Shown in pieces: positions 48,908 to 57,727 of a stretch of DNA of 64,000 bases. Below the pieces are notes generated by a model. It saw nothing but the letters and a program-made list of their open reading frames with translations, had not been told where the DNA came from and searched no databases. Numbering within the stretch: the stretch's first letter is position 1; each line of letters opens with the position of its first letter. The position numbers and the translations under genes are program-made. This DNA comes from an uncultured Bacteroides sp. (lineage in GTDB: Bacteria; Bacteroidota; Bacteroidia; Bacteroidales; Bacteroidaceae), in contig NZ_OY782496.1 of assembly GCF_963677715.1 (NCBI RefSeq), positions 114,935-178,934 of the forward strand, written 5' to 3'.

Positions 48908-50461
48908 ATGAGAAAAATTATATATACCATTTGCTGCATCCTTGCCGGAATAGGATTATATAGCTGTTCGCTGGACGAGCCAAGCTATGGCAAGACCACC
49001 AGTGATAACTATTATCAGAAAGAGAGTGATATAGAACAAGCACTGACAGGTGCTTACCTGCAATTGAGAACCACGTGGAATGAATATGCGCTGAATCATT
49101 ACTTCATAGGCGACTGTACTACGGACGATGCACTTAAAGGCGGAGGTGGCGATGGCGACCGTGCCGAAGTGCAAGACCTGTCCAACTTCACGGTCTATAC
49201 CACCAATGGTGAAGTAGGACGTCGTTGGGAGATTCTTTATCGATTAATCAATCGTTGCAACGATGTTATCTACTACGCTCCGAATGCCACAGGAGACAAG
49301 ACAACCTTAACCCGCTACGCCAATGAGGCCAAAGCTTTAAGAGCCTTCGGATATTACTGTCTGGTAACAACGTTCGGCGAAGTACCGTTGGTTACCGTGC
49401 CCATGCAACCCACCGAAATATTAAAGGTTCCACGTTCTTCGACTGAAGATGTATACAATCTCATCATAGCCGACCTTACCGATGCATCCGAATTACCCGC
49501 CAAAAGTGCTTACAGTGCGGCCGATGCTTACCGGGTGACACGTGGATTTGCCAAGACGATGCTCGCCAAAACGTATATGTTCAAGGGCGACTATGCTTCT
49601 GCCGAAACAGTACTTCATGAGATTGTTGATGTGGACAAAGACTATGCGTTATTGAGTGATTACGGAATGAACTGGCGCCCGGCTTATGAAAACAGTACGG
49701 AATCTGTGTTTGAAATAGCCAACAAAGTATACGACAAGACAGTGGCTACCGGAACAAATGTTCCCCATTTCTTCACCAGCAGACGGGTAACCGGCTATCA
49801 GGGATATGGTTTCCATGTGCCTACGCAAGACCTCTATAACGCTTATGATAATGACGACCCCCGCATCACTTACGTATTTACTCAAACAGGCGACAGGTAT
49901 GTAGGAGATACTGAAGAGCAGGATAACACCGAATCTCCAACCGGATATCAGGATTATAAGATGACTGTTCCGGCAGTTGAGAAGCAAGGATTAGATGTGT
50001 GGATGATTAGTTACAACATTCGTTTGATACGCTACTCTGATGTTCTCTTAATGTATGCTGAGGCACTCAATGAGAATGGGAAATCATCTCTTGCCCTGCC
50101 TTATCTGAATGAGGTAAGAGGTAGAGCACGCAATAGTAACCCGATAGATCCCCGGAGAGATATGCAAAAGTATACTCCGCCTACCACAAGCAATACGTTG
50201 AAAGATATCACAGAAACCAATCAAGATGCACTCAGAACAATCATCTGGCACGAACGCCGCTGTGAATTGGGTATGGAAGGATGGAGACGCGACGACCTGA
50301 TGAGGCAGAAACGTTTCGGCACTGTGATGCGGGCCTATGCCAGCAAGTATAATACCTCGAAAGGAGCTAATTTTAAAGATGACAGAGATTACTTACTTCC
50401 CATTCCACAAGGTGAGCGAGACAAGAGTAATGATGTGTTAACTCAGAATCCGGGCTATTAA
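48908..50461 (+). CDS. SusD-family surface glycan-binding lipoprotein
   Basis: 517 residues. The signal peptide ends LYSC with SLDEP after the Cys, an acidic surface-export type signal. TPR helices and the SusD-like fold follow: NDVIYYAPNATG, AKALRAFGYYCLVTTFGEVPLVT, VTRGFAKTMLAKTYMFKGDYASA, RYSDVLLMYAEALNENGK, LNEVRGRAR and the C-terminal ERRCELGMEGWRRDDLMR. It forms the lid on the SusC barrel and binds the incoming glycan. Last gene of the operon before two hairpins. Confidence 0.95.
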   Translation: MRKIIYTICCILAGIGLYSCSLDEPSYGKTTSDNYYQKESDIEQALTGAYLQLRTTWNEYALNHYFIGDCTTDDALKGGGGDGDRAEVQDLSNFTVYTTNGEVGRRWEILYRLINRCNDVIYYAPNATGDKTTLTRYANEAKALRAFGYYCLVTTFGEVPLVTVPMQPTEILKVPRSSTEDVYNLIIADLTDASELPAKSAYSAADAYRVTRGFAKTMLAKTYMFKGDYASAETVLHEIVDVDKDYALLSDYGMNWRPAYENSTESVFEIANKVYDKTVATGTNVPHFFTSRRVTGYQGYGFHVPTQDLYNAYDNDDPRITYVFTQTGDRYVGDTEEQDNTESPTGYQDYKMTVPAVEKQGLDVWMISYNIRLIRYSDVLLMYAEALNENGKSSLALPYLNEVRGRARNSNPIDPRRDMQKYTPPTTSNTLKDITETNQDALRTIIWHERRCELGMEGWRRDDLMRQKRFGTVMRAYASKYNTSKGANFKDDRDYLLPIPQGERDKSNDVLTQNPGY

Positions 50462-50477
50462 TGCAGAAAGAATGATG

Positions 50478-50550
50478 CGTATTCTCTTCATGTAGAATAC
50501 GAACAATACCTATAAAGGGACTGCCGGATGAATATCTGACAGCCCCTTTT
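50478..50550 (+). terminator. Terminator of the GH130-SusCD operon
   Basis: First stem CGTATTCT (50478-50485) with AGAATACG (50494-50501); second stem AAAGGG-CTG-C (50514-50525) with GACAGCCCCTTT (50538-50549), then TTTTG. Confidence 0.65.
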
Positions 50551-50592
50551 GAACTTTATCAACTATGAGAACGAATCCCTTCCGTCGTTTCT

Positions 50593-50638
50593 TTTATCGT
50601 AAACTAAATAAATTCCTTATATTTGTTATCACGATAAA
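50593..50638. promoter_or_regulatory. Promoter of the hybrid sensor gene, flanked by an inverted repeat
   Basis: The -7 element TATATTTG (50618-50625) is 38 bases before the start codon. It is bracketed by TTTATCGT (50593-50600) and ACGATAAA (50631-50638), a perfect 8-bp inverted repeat. Confidence 0.5.
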
Positions 50639-50662
50639 TTCTCTAAATCAAGATACCTTTAA

Positions 50663-53600
50663 ATGAAAAAACTATTTGGAATAGAAATAAGTTGTATGCT
50701 TCTTATCCTCTTTGCTACTCCTGAAAAAACATATGCTTCCAACGTTGTAAAGTATATCTCGAATGTAAACGGATTGACGAATAACTCGGTGAATTGTATT
50801 CTGGAAGATTCGGAACATACTATCTGGGTAGGCACATGGGACGGACTAAATGCGTACAACGGACGGGATATACTTACGTTCAGATATAACAAAAACAACC
50901 CGAGTTCTATCAGCAACAATATAATCAGGCAACTCATTGAGCAAAATCAGGATATATGGATTACGACGGACAATGGCATTAATAAGTTAAATAAAAGAAC
51001 GCATCAGGTTACAAGATATTATCTGCAAACAGGCAACCAAATTCCGAACCAGGAAAAGTCGTTCATACTAGGGAAGAGCAGTCAGGGAACTATTATTTGT
51101 CTGGTAAAGGGGATTGGATTCTTTAGTTATAATACCACAAGTGATGCTTTCAAGCTGATCAATACAAAGCTGGCAAACAAAGTTAAAGACTTTCTCATCA
51201 ATCAGTCCGATCAGATTTTATTTCTATTGACAGATGGAAAAGTGGTACATTTGAACAACAAAGAACTGACTTCGGATATTCAGGCCTCCGATTTACAAAA
51301 GCTGAATATCAACACTACAGTCAACAAGATATTTCTTTCGGGCAATCGCTTTATCTTAAACAGTAAAAATACCCTCTCTATTCTCCACCCGGACTTCACG
51401 GTGGATAAGGAGATAAAGCCGGATATACAAAAAAACATATCAGAAGTAAAGCTAATGGGGAAACAGCTTTACATAGGCTTTATAGAAGGTAGTTGCATCC
51501 GCTACAATCTGGAGAAAGACGACTATTCTTATTGGGAGGAACTTCCTCGTCAGCTTTCGGTATTTACACTATACCCGGGTAGCCAGAACATCTTGTGGAT
51601 AGGAACAGACGGACAGGGATTGATACAGCTCTATCATTACAATTCGTTGTTCACAACAATTCATACCACCCACCCTGTGAGAAGTTTCTGTGAAGACAGC
51701 AAGGGGCGCATCTTGGTGGGCACAAAAGGAAGCGGCATTAAACTTTTAGATACATCGGCCAGGCAACTCACTGATTTTTTGAGTGAAGCCGACGGGCTGA
51801 TATCGAACTCCGTATATGCTCTAAAAAGGAATAGTGCGAATGACCTGTTTATCGGTACCGAAGGAGCAGGCATTAATATTTTAGATGGAAAGGCGGGCAA
51901 ACTGGGAAAGCTTAAGATACCGGAAAAGTATCCTGTCTTTAAAGCTGTATACAGTATCTATTTCACCAACAACGATTCTTTGTTATGGCTTGGTACTTCA
52001 GGGTACGGACTCATAAAGATGAACATAAGTAAAGAGAACGGTACGTATAAAGTGAATGGATTCAGACAATACACTTCCGGAGATAAAAACAAATCGCTGA
52101 ATAATGATGTGGTGTATGCCGTTACATCCAGCACAGACAACCGCTCTCTCTGGTTTGGAACAAGAGGAGGAGGACTGAGCCAAATTGACATGCTGGATAA
52201 TAGTATTAAGGAAACTGACAGTAATATTCTACTAACAAACAATGATATATTGTGCTTGCAAAGAGAGGGCAACGATATATGGATAGGTACAAGTTACGGA
52301 CTTAACAGGCTCGAAATCTCGGGATATGAACATAAGTTGGTGCAGTATGCCGACGAGAAGTTGAACAATAAAACAATACACGGGATACTGAAGGATGCTA
52401 ATGGGAACATATGGATTAGCACGAATCAGGGATTGTCTTGCCTGAATGTGAAGAGTAACAAAATAAACAATTACACGCTGAATGACGGTTTGCAAAACGA
52501 CGAATTCTCTGACGGGGCTTATTTCAAAGACAGTAACGACATGTTATACTTTGGCGGGGTAAGCGGACTAAACTATTTTGATCCGAAGAATATCCATTTA
52601 CGTAATTTCAATGCTCCACTCACGTTGAGTAACCTGAAAATCTATAATACGCCGCAAGATCTGAACAAACGCATCAGTGCGGGAGTATTAAAGTTAAGCT
52701 ACGAAGAAAGGTTTGTGACGTTCACTTTCCTCACAAAAGATTTTATTAATAACGAGAATTGTGAATACGCTTACCGCTTAAAGAATCACTCCGATGAGTG
52801 GGTGGAGATGGGAAACAACCCCAATATTATCTTTACTCAACTTCCTCCGGGCAAATATGTACTCGAAGTAAAAAGCAGTAATGGCGATAAAGTTTGGGGG
52901 CATAACATTTACAGGCTGACTATCAGGGTAGGTTACCCATGGTGGCTAAGCATGCCGGCATTGCTCATTTACGGACTTTTGTGCGTTATCATCCTGTTCG
53001 TTACAAGATCTGTCATCAGAAACCGCATCAGGATGAGCCGACAAATATTCATCACGGAAACGGAGAAGCGGCATGAACAAAAAATATATGAGTCTAAGCT
53101 CAACTTCTTTGCCAATGTGGCACACGAGTTCTTTACTCCTCTCACCTTGATTTATACTCCCGCTCAACATCTATTGGAGCAAGTTAAGATGGATGCGGAT
53201 ACCCGCAAGTATCTGGAAATAATAAAGAACAATGCAGAACGCATGCAGAAGTTGATTAGTGAATTAATGGATTTCACCAAGATAAAGCCGGGAGAGGTCA
53301 ACCTGAAACCTGAAAAGATAGAGGTGAAGGCTCTGATAGAGTATGCATCCGGCAACTATGTGGATATATTGAAAGAGAATAGAATAGAATTCAAAGTAGA
53401 TATGCATGATGTCGGTGAGCTGTTTTCTGACCGCAATGCCCTCGAAAAGATCATCTTCAACCTTCTCTCGAATGCCTTTAAATATACTTCCAAAGGCGGA
53501 TATATTCATCTGGAAGTGGTGCAGCAATCTAACCGGGATAATCTGCTGCAATTGACAATAAGGAACTCCTGCAAGGGGCTCACGGAGCAACAAATGGCAG

Positions 53601-54610
53601 AGATATTTAATAAATATAAGATTTTCGACATGCCCAGACCGGGGAATTCGGTAAGCAATGGTATCGGACTTAATCTGACCAAAAACCTAACGGAACTGCT
53701 CGGTGGCGAAATAAAAGTAAGCAGTGAGTTGGGCAAATATGTAGAATTTTCGGTTGCCATTCCTCCGCTTTCGGCCGTTGCTAACAACCTACTGACAGAT
53801 GCCAATGAACCTTCCGTAAAAGAGATGGAACAGGTGAAAGAGTTGAAACCTCGCCAAGATACGGTTATACTAATCGTAGAAGATGAAAATAATATCCGCG
53901 AATTACTCAAAGATGTTCTCTCGGATTATATCATTCAAGAGGCTGGAGACGGGATAGAAGCGCTGAGTTACATTGAGCGGAACCATCCGGATCTTATTAT
54001 CAGTGACATTATTATGCCTCGCATGGATGGTTTTTCTTTAATTAGCCATTTAAAGTCCGACCCGAAGACAAGCTACATTCCCATTATTAATATTTCGGCC
54101 AAAGTATCCATAGAAGATCAAATCAATGCATATAACCACGGAGCAGATGCCTACATCACAAAACCTTTTCATCCAAAGCATGTAATTTCGGCTATAGAGA
54201 ATCTACTGTCGAGACAAGCGCTGCTAAAGAATTATTTCAATTCCAGTCTTTCTTCTATTAAGCTAAAAGACGGCATCGTACTCTATCCGGAAGATGAGAA
54301 GTTGATTAAAGACGTCACCGAGTTCGTCAAAGACAACATAGATGATGAGAAGCTCACTCCCGCCACTATTGCAGAGTTCGTGGGCGTGAGCAAAGCCACT
54401 CTGTATCGCAAGTTTAAAGAGCTATCGGACAAAACGCCCAGTGAGTTTGTGCGAAACTTACGGCTCGACCATGCCGCCAGATTATTAAGAACTTCCAAAC
54501 TGACCGTTTCCGAGATTATGTTTCAATCCGGCTTCTCCAACAAATCTTATTTCTATCGGGAGTTCTTGAAGCTATTCGGGCAGTCGCCGAAAGATTACCG
54601 AAATCAATAA
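50663..54610 (+). CDS. Hybrid two-component system sensor-regulator (HTCS)
   Basis: 1315 residues. Signal peptide (about 1-25); a periplasmic sensor of two seven-bladed Reg_prop propellers and a Y_Y_Y domain (GLTNNSVNCILEDSEHTIWVG, IWIGTSYGLNRL, ISTNQGLSCLN; Y_Y_Y about 660-755); one membrane helix at about 762-785; a kinase with His821 in NVAHEFFTPLT and ATP motif NGIGLNLTKNLTELLGG; a receiver with Asp1115 in IISDIIMPRMDG and Lys in TKPF; and an AraC-type DNA-binding end (LTPATIAEFVGVSKATLYRKF, SEIMFQSGFSNKSYFYREF). Phenylalanines replace the usual IR/LR after the His. HTCS proteins bind a periplasmic oligosaccharide and switch on their own PUL, here the GH130-SusCD operon directly upstream. 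Confidence 0.95.
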   Translation: MKKLFGIEISCMLLILFATPEKTYASNVVKYISNVNGLTNNSVNCILEDSEHTIWVGTWDGLNAYNGRDILTFRYNKNNPSSISNNIIRQLIEQNQDIWITTDNGINKLNKRTHQVTRYYLQTGNQIPNQEKSFILGKSSQGTIICLVKGIGFFSYNTTSDAFKLINTKLANKVKDFLINQSDQILFLLTDGKVVHLNNKELTSDIQASDLQKLNINTTVNKIFLSGNRFILNSKNTLSILHPDFTVDKEIKPDIQKNISEVKLMGKQLYIGFIEGSCIRYNLEKDDYSYWEELPRQLSVFTLYPGSQNILWIGTDGQGLIQLYHYNSLFTTIHTTHPVRSFCEDSKGRILVGTKGSGIKLLDTSARQLTDFLSEADGLISNSVYALKRNSANDLFIGTEGAGINILDGKAGKLGKLKIPEKYPVFKAVYSIYFTNNDSLLWLGTSGYGLIKMNISKENGTYKVNGFRQYTSGDKNKSLNNDVVYAVTSSTDNRSLWFGTRGGGLSQIDMLDNSIKETDSNILLTNNDILCLQREGNDIWIGTSYGLNRLEISGYEHKLVQYADEKLNNKTIHGILKDANGNIWISTNQGLSCLNVKSNKINNYTLNDGLQNDEFSDGAYFKDSNDMLYFGGVSGLNYFDPKNIHLRNFNAPLTLSNLKIYNTPQDLNKRISAGVLKLSYEERFVTFTFLTKDFINNENCEYAYRLKNHSDEWVEMGNNPNIIFTQLPPGKYVLEVKSSNGDKVWGHNIYRLTIRVGYPWWLSMPALLIYGLLCVIILFVTRSVIRNRIRMSRQIFITETEKRHEQKIYESKLNFFANVAHEFFTPLTLIYTPAQHLLEQVKMDADTRKYLEIIKNNAERMQKLISELMDFTKIKPGEVNLKPEKIEVKALIEYASGNYVDILKENRIEFKVDMHDVGELFSDRNALEKIIFNLLSNAFKYTSKGGYIHLEVVQQSNRDNLLQLTIRNSCKGLTEQQMAEIFNKYKIFDMPRPGNSVSNGIGLNLTKNLTELLGGEIKVSSELGKYVEFSVAIPPLSAVANNLLTDANEPSVKEMEQVKELKPRQDTVILIVEDENNIRELLKDVLSDYIIQEAGDGIEALSYIERNHPDLIISDIIMPRMDGFSLISHLKSDPKTSYIPIINISAKVSIEDQINAYNHGADAYITKPFHPKHVISAIENLLSRQALLKNYFNSSLSSIKLKDGIVLYPEDEKLIKDVTEFVKDNIDDEKLTPATIAEFVGVSKATLYRKFKELSDKTPSEFVRNLRLDHAARLLRTSKLTVSEIMFQSGFSNKSYFYREFLKLFGQSPKDYRNQ

Positions 54611-54814
54611 AAGAGAAGAGTAACTATCACTAAATACTTTTTGGGGACTTAAACCTATACCACGGGCATTTATAGTAGAACTGATATTTAGGTTTTATAA
54701 TCCTGGCAACGACCTCCGGTTAAGACAATAGATATGAATCTCCCTGACAAGAAGGCGGATTTCGGGTATATAACATTATTTGCTGCATAGTCCTCCTTTT
54801 TTTGCCCCAAAAGC

Positions 54815-54845
54815 TTGCTTTTTGTTGTGTAATGTTGTATCTTTG
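54815..54845 (+). promoter_or_regulatory. Promoter of a candidate small RNA
   Basis: -33 TTG (54815-54817), 20-base spacer, -7 TATCTTTG (54838-54845). It is followed by no ORF and then by a strong terminator. Confidence 0.5.
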
Positions 54846-54851
54846 TTAAAG

Positions 54852-54918
54852 TAATCATAAAGTATATTCAGATTAAACTACAGTAAAAGGGAGAAGTTTC
54901 AACTTCTCCCTTTTTTTA
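54852..54918 (+). ncRNA. Candidate small RNA
   Basis: The promoter at 54815-54845 and the terminator at 54885-54917 would give a transcript of about 65 bases with no coding capacity: an A/U-rich unstructured 5' half and a G/C-rich terminator hairpin. The start is estimated from the -7 element. Its targets are unknown; it may also be a short leader left from something else. Confidence 0.4.
54885..54917 (+). terminator. Strong intrinsic terminator
   Basis: AAAAGGGAGAA pairs with TTCTCCCTTTT (loop GTTTCAAC), followed by a run of T. Confidence 0.85.
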
Positions 54919-54924
54919 TGCACC

Positions 54925-55002
54925 AACCGTCTTTCTATTCAGATGACGGTTGCATTTCTTCCAAGTGACGGTTGCTTTCACCCGATAAGACGGTTCAATT
55001 CG
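54925..55002. repeat. GACGGTT repeats with exact 22-base period
   Basis: GACGGTT occurs at 54945, 54967 and 54989 (22-base steps), and the inverted AACCGTC occurs at 54925-54931. The three copies share a longer core (GACGGTTGC..TTTC in the first two). They lie 3' of the terminator and 5' of nothing on this strand. The rest of 54611-55228 shows no gene. Confidence 0.6.
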
Positions 55003-55228
55003 GGCAATTACACAGTTGTATATTCAGAATAACAAGGCTCATCAGCCCTCATTTGCTTACTTGTTATCGAAATAACTCCTATTGAAAAATAGTTTTTCTC
55101 CTGTTATTAGTCGGCAAACTCCTTTTTATTTTCCGAAGATGTTAACTTCGTTAATAATTCATAAACAGTCTCTTGACAAAAATGAGTTCATTTGCTCTGT
55201 TTGTCCGTAATTATCGATATAAAAGAAA

Positions 55229-55281
55229 AGCCGTGCACCGTGCGGGCCATTATTGGTTAATGACTTGTACAGTACACGGCT
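55229..55281 (-). terminator. Probable terminator of hisS
   Basis: AGCCGTGCAC (55229-55238) pairs with GTACACGGCT (55272-55281), one G-T pair, long 33-base loop; the minus-strand end is T-rich. The distance to the hisS stop (about 100 bases) makes it less certain. Confidence 0.45.
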
Positions 55282-55385
55282 ATTTATCTTTATTCGGAGA
55301 AATTGCCTACTTAGTTAAAAAGCTTCTCAAAGTATTTCAACAAAGCAGCGCTAATCTTAGTAAGGCTATTCCATTCCGCCCAGTA

Positions 55386-56783
55386 TCACTGCTGCAACAA
55401 AGCAATCAGTTCATCGGCCGAAACAAGTGTTTGCTCTCCCGACTCCATATTCTTAAGGGTTACTTTGCCTTCATTCATTTCATTTTCGCCCACGATGGCC
55501 ACAAACGGAACATTTTTCGCATTGGCATAGCTCATTTGTTTCTTCATTTTGGCAGCATCTGGAAACAGTTCGGCTCTGATGCCTGCCGCACGTACTTTAG
55601 CCAAAAGAGGGAGAGAATAAGCAGCTTCTTGCTCGCCAAAATTAACGAAAAGCAGCTGCGTACCGTTAACCGCTTCTTTGGGGTAAAGATCTAACTGATT
55701 AAGAACGTCGAAGATGCGGTCGGCACCAAAAGAAATGCCTACTCCCGATACTCCCGGCATACCAAACACGCCTGTCAGGTTGTCATATCGGCCACCTCCG
55801 GTGATGCTTCCCATTGGTACATCGAGCGCCTTTACTTCAAAGATAGCACCGGTATAATAGTTCAGCCCGCGAGCCAGCGTAAGGTCGAGTTCTATCTCAT
55901 TTGTCATATCGGCCGCAAAAAGATCGGGCATGTGGGGCGCTCTGAGTGAGCCAAACATATGCAGAATAAATTCGCTCTCCTCCACTCCTTTCATCCCGAC
56001 TTCACTGGTAGCCAGAACGGTTTTAAGTGTTTCTAATTTCTCCGTATTTGTTCCGCTAAGCAAAATGATGGGTTGCAGCTTTGCTATGGCTTCATCACTG
56101 ATTCCTTTTTCGGACAGTTCCTTGTTTACGTTCTCTAGTCCAATTTTATCAAACTTATCGATAGCTACCGTTATATCCACAATCTTATCCGCTTCGCCAA
56201 TGATTTCGGCTATTCCGGTAAGAATCTTACGATTATTTATCTTAATGCACACCCTGATGCCAAAGTGAGTAAACACCTCGTCCACTATCTGCATCAATTC
56301 CACCTCGTTGAGTAACGAATCACTTCCTACTACATCGGCATCGCACTGATAGAACTCGCGATAGCGTCCTTTCTGCGGGCGGTCTGCACGCCACACCGGC
56401 TGAATCTGATAACGCTTAAACGGAAAGGTTATTTCATCCCGATGCATTACCACGTAGCGGGCAAAGGGGACGGTGAGGTCGTATCGCAACCCCTTCTCAC
56501 AAAACTTACTGGCCAATTTGGCAGCATCACGGCTCAGCAGTTCTTCGTCGGTAAGTCCCGAAAAATAATCGCCGGAATTTTGAATCTTAAAGAGAAGCTT
56601 ATCTCCTTCGTCTCCATACTTGCCCATCAAGGTAGAAAGCATCTCCATCGAAGGAGTTTCTATCTGCTGAAAGCCATAGAGATGATATACCTCACGAATG
56701 GTATTGAATATATAGTTCCGTTTTGCCATTTCCACGGGTGAGAAATCACGCGTGCCTTTGGGGATGCTCGGTTTTGCTGCCAT
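55386..56783 (-). CDS. hisS: Histidyl-tRNA synthetase
   Basis: 465 residues from the ATG at 56783; the longer open start adds a hydrophobic leader that no HisRS has. Class II aminoacyl-tRNA synthetase: motif 1 ([17 protein letters not shown]), motif 2 ([27 protein letters not shown]), histidine-site [15 protein letters not shown] and motif 3 ([13 protein letters not shown]), plus the C-terminal anticodon-binding domain ([16 protein letters not shown]). It charges tRNA-His; length normal. Confidence 0.97.
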   Translation of the reverse strand: MAAKPSIPKGTRDFSPVEMAKRNYIFNTIREVYHLYGFQQIETPSMEMLSTLMGKYGDEGDKLLFKIQNSGDYFSGLTDEELLSRDAAKLASKFCEKGLRYDLTVPFARYVVMHRDEITFPFKRYQIQPVWRADRPQKGRYREFYQCDADVVGSDSLLNEVELMQIVDEVFTHFGIRVCIKINNRKILTGIAEIIGEADKIVDITVAIDKFDKIGLENVNKELSEKGISDEAIAKLQPIILLSGTNTEKLETLKTVLATSEVGMKGVEESEFILHMFGSLRAPHMPDLFAADMTNEIELDLTLARGLNYYTGAIFEVKALDVPMGSITGGGRYDNLTGVFGMPGVSGVGISFGADRIFDVLNQLDLYPKEAVNGTQLLFVNFGEQEAAYSLPLLAKVRAAGIRAELFPDAAKMKKQMSYANAKNVPFVAIVGENEMNEGKVTLKNMESGEQTLVSADELIALLQQ

Positions 56784-56808
56784 AGTAATTCTACATTTAA
56801 TTGAGGTG

Positions 56809-56816
56809 CAAAGGTA
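56809..56816 (-). promoter_or_regulatory. -7 element of hisS
   Basis: Minus-strand TACCTTTG, exact TAnnTTTG match, 26 bases upstream of the chosen start. Confidence 0.5.
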
Positions 56817-56856
56817 TAAATTAATAGCGAAAAAAGGAAGAAAAGAAACAGAAACG

Positions 56857-56900
56857 AAAAAGACGTATAGAATGCATCCGGGCATTCCATACGTCTTTTA
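56857..56900 (-). terminator. Terminator of the zinc metallopeptidase gene
   Basis: AAAAGACGTAT and ATACGTCTTTT with the inner GAATGC/GCATTC form a near-perfect stem; the minus-strand end is T-rich. Confidence 0.75.
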
Positions 56901-56922
56901 AATCTCGTAAAGCAGGAAGATA

Positions 56923-57609
56923 TTAATTTCTTCTGCCCATAAATATCATGACGTAATAAATCAGCGTAGCCAACGAACCAAGCGCAGCAACGATATAGGT
57001 ATAAGCAGCCGAGCGAAGAGCATCTTCGGCCTGCACATGGTTATAAGAATTAGTAATGCCTGCACTACTGAGCCACACCAAAGCCCGTTTGCTGGCGTCA
57101 ATTTCCACCGGAAGAGTGATAAAGCTAAACAAAGTAGTGATGGCAAACAAAACGATTCCGGCAAGCAGCAGTCCGGGAAATGAATTAAGAAGCAAAATAC
57201 CTCCCAATAGCAACCAACTAACCCATTGCGAAGAGAAGGTAACCACAGGCACCAGTTTGCTACGCAACGTTAGCGGAGCATAAGCCCGAGCATGCTGAAC
57301 GGCATGTCCGCATTCATGAGCAGCCACAGCCGCAGCCATCACACTGTTACTATTATAAACACCTTCACTCAGGTTAACGGTTTTGTTGGCCGGATTGTAG
57401 TGATCGGTAAGCATACCGGGAGTGTTTGTTACCTGCACGTCATAGATACCGCTATCTTGTAGCATCTTCATTGCCACATCCCTACCGGTCATACCCGAAG
57501 ACAAAGCTATTTTCGAATACTTCTTAAACTTCCTTTTCAGATTCAGCTGCACCAGATAACTCACCAGAGCAACGCCGATAAACAATAGCCATGGACTAGA
57601 TATCATCAT
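56923..57609 (-). CDS. Membrane zinc metallopeptidase (YugP family)
   Basis: 228 residues. A short N-terminal helix (about 5-22), then a cytoplasmic or extracytoplasmic segment with the zinc motif HECGHAVQHA (about 98-107) and TVNLSEGVYNSNSVMAAAVAA before it, followed by three further helices (about 120-145, 150-172 and 205-224). The family (Zn_peptidase_2, YugP) are membrane-bound gluzincin-like peptidases of unknown substrate. It stands alone between hisS and purA. Confidence 0.9.
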   Translation of the reverse strand: MMISSPWLLFIGVALVSYLVQLNLKRKFKKYSKIALSSGMTGRDVAMKMLQDSGIYDVQVTNTPGMLTDHYNPANKTVNLSEGVYNSNSVMAAAVAAHECGHAVQHARAYAPLTLRSKLVPVVTFSSQWVSWLLLGGILLLNSFPGLLLAGIVLFAITTLFSFITLPVEIDASKRALVWLSSAGITNSYNHVQAEDALRSAAYTYIVAALGSLATLIYYVMIFMGRRN

Positions 57610-57671
57610 ATTCTTTTTCCTTTTTAATAACTACTACAAACAATAGAACAAATAGTTTGCCAAAAATATAA

Positions 57672-57708
57672 AAAAAAGAAGAGACTAACTTTAAGTCTCT
57701 TCTTTTTT
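57672..57708 (-). terminator. Terminator of fur-purA
   Basis: AAAAGAAGAGACT pairs with AGTCTCTTCTTTT; the minus-strand end is a T run. Confidence 0.85.
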
Positions 57709-57727
57709 AGCAAGAATTATTATATCA

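Noticed and set aside
54925-55002. CRISPR-like array
   Set aside because: The repeat unit is only 7-10 bases, three copies, no cas genes.
55173-55694. 173-codon plus-strand open frame
   Set aside because: Overlaps the 3' end of hisS in antisense and has no family resemblance.
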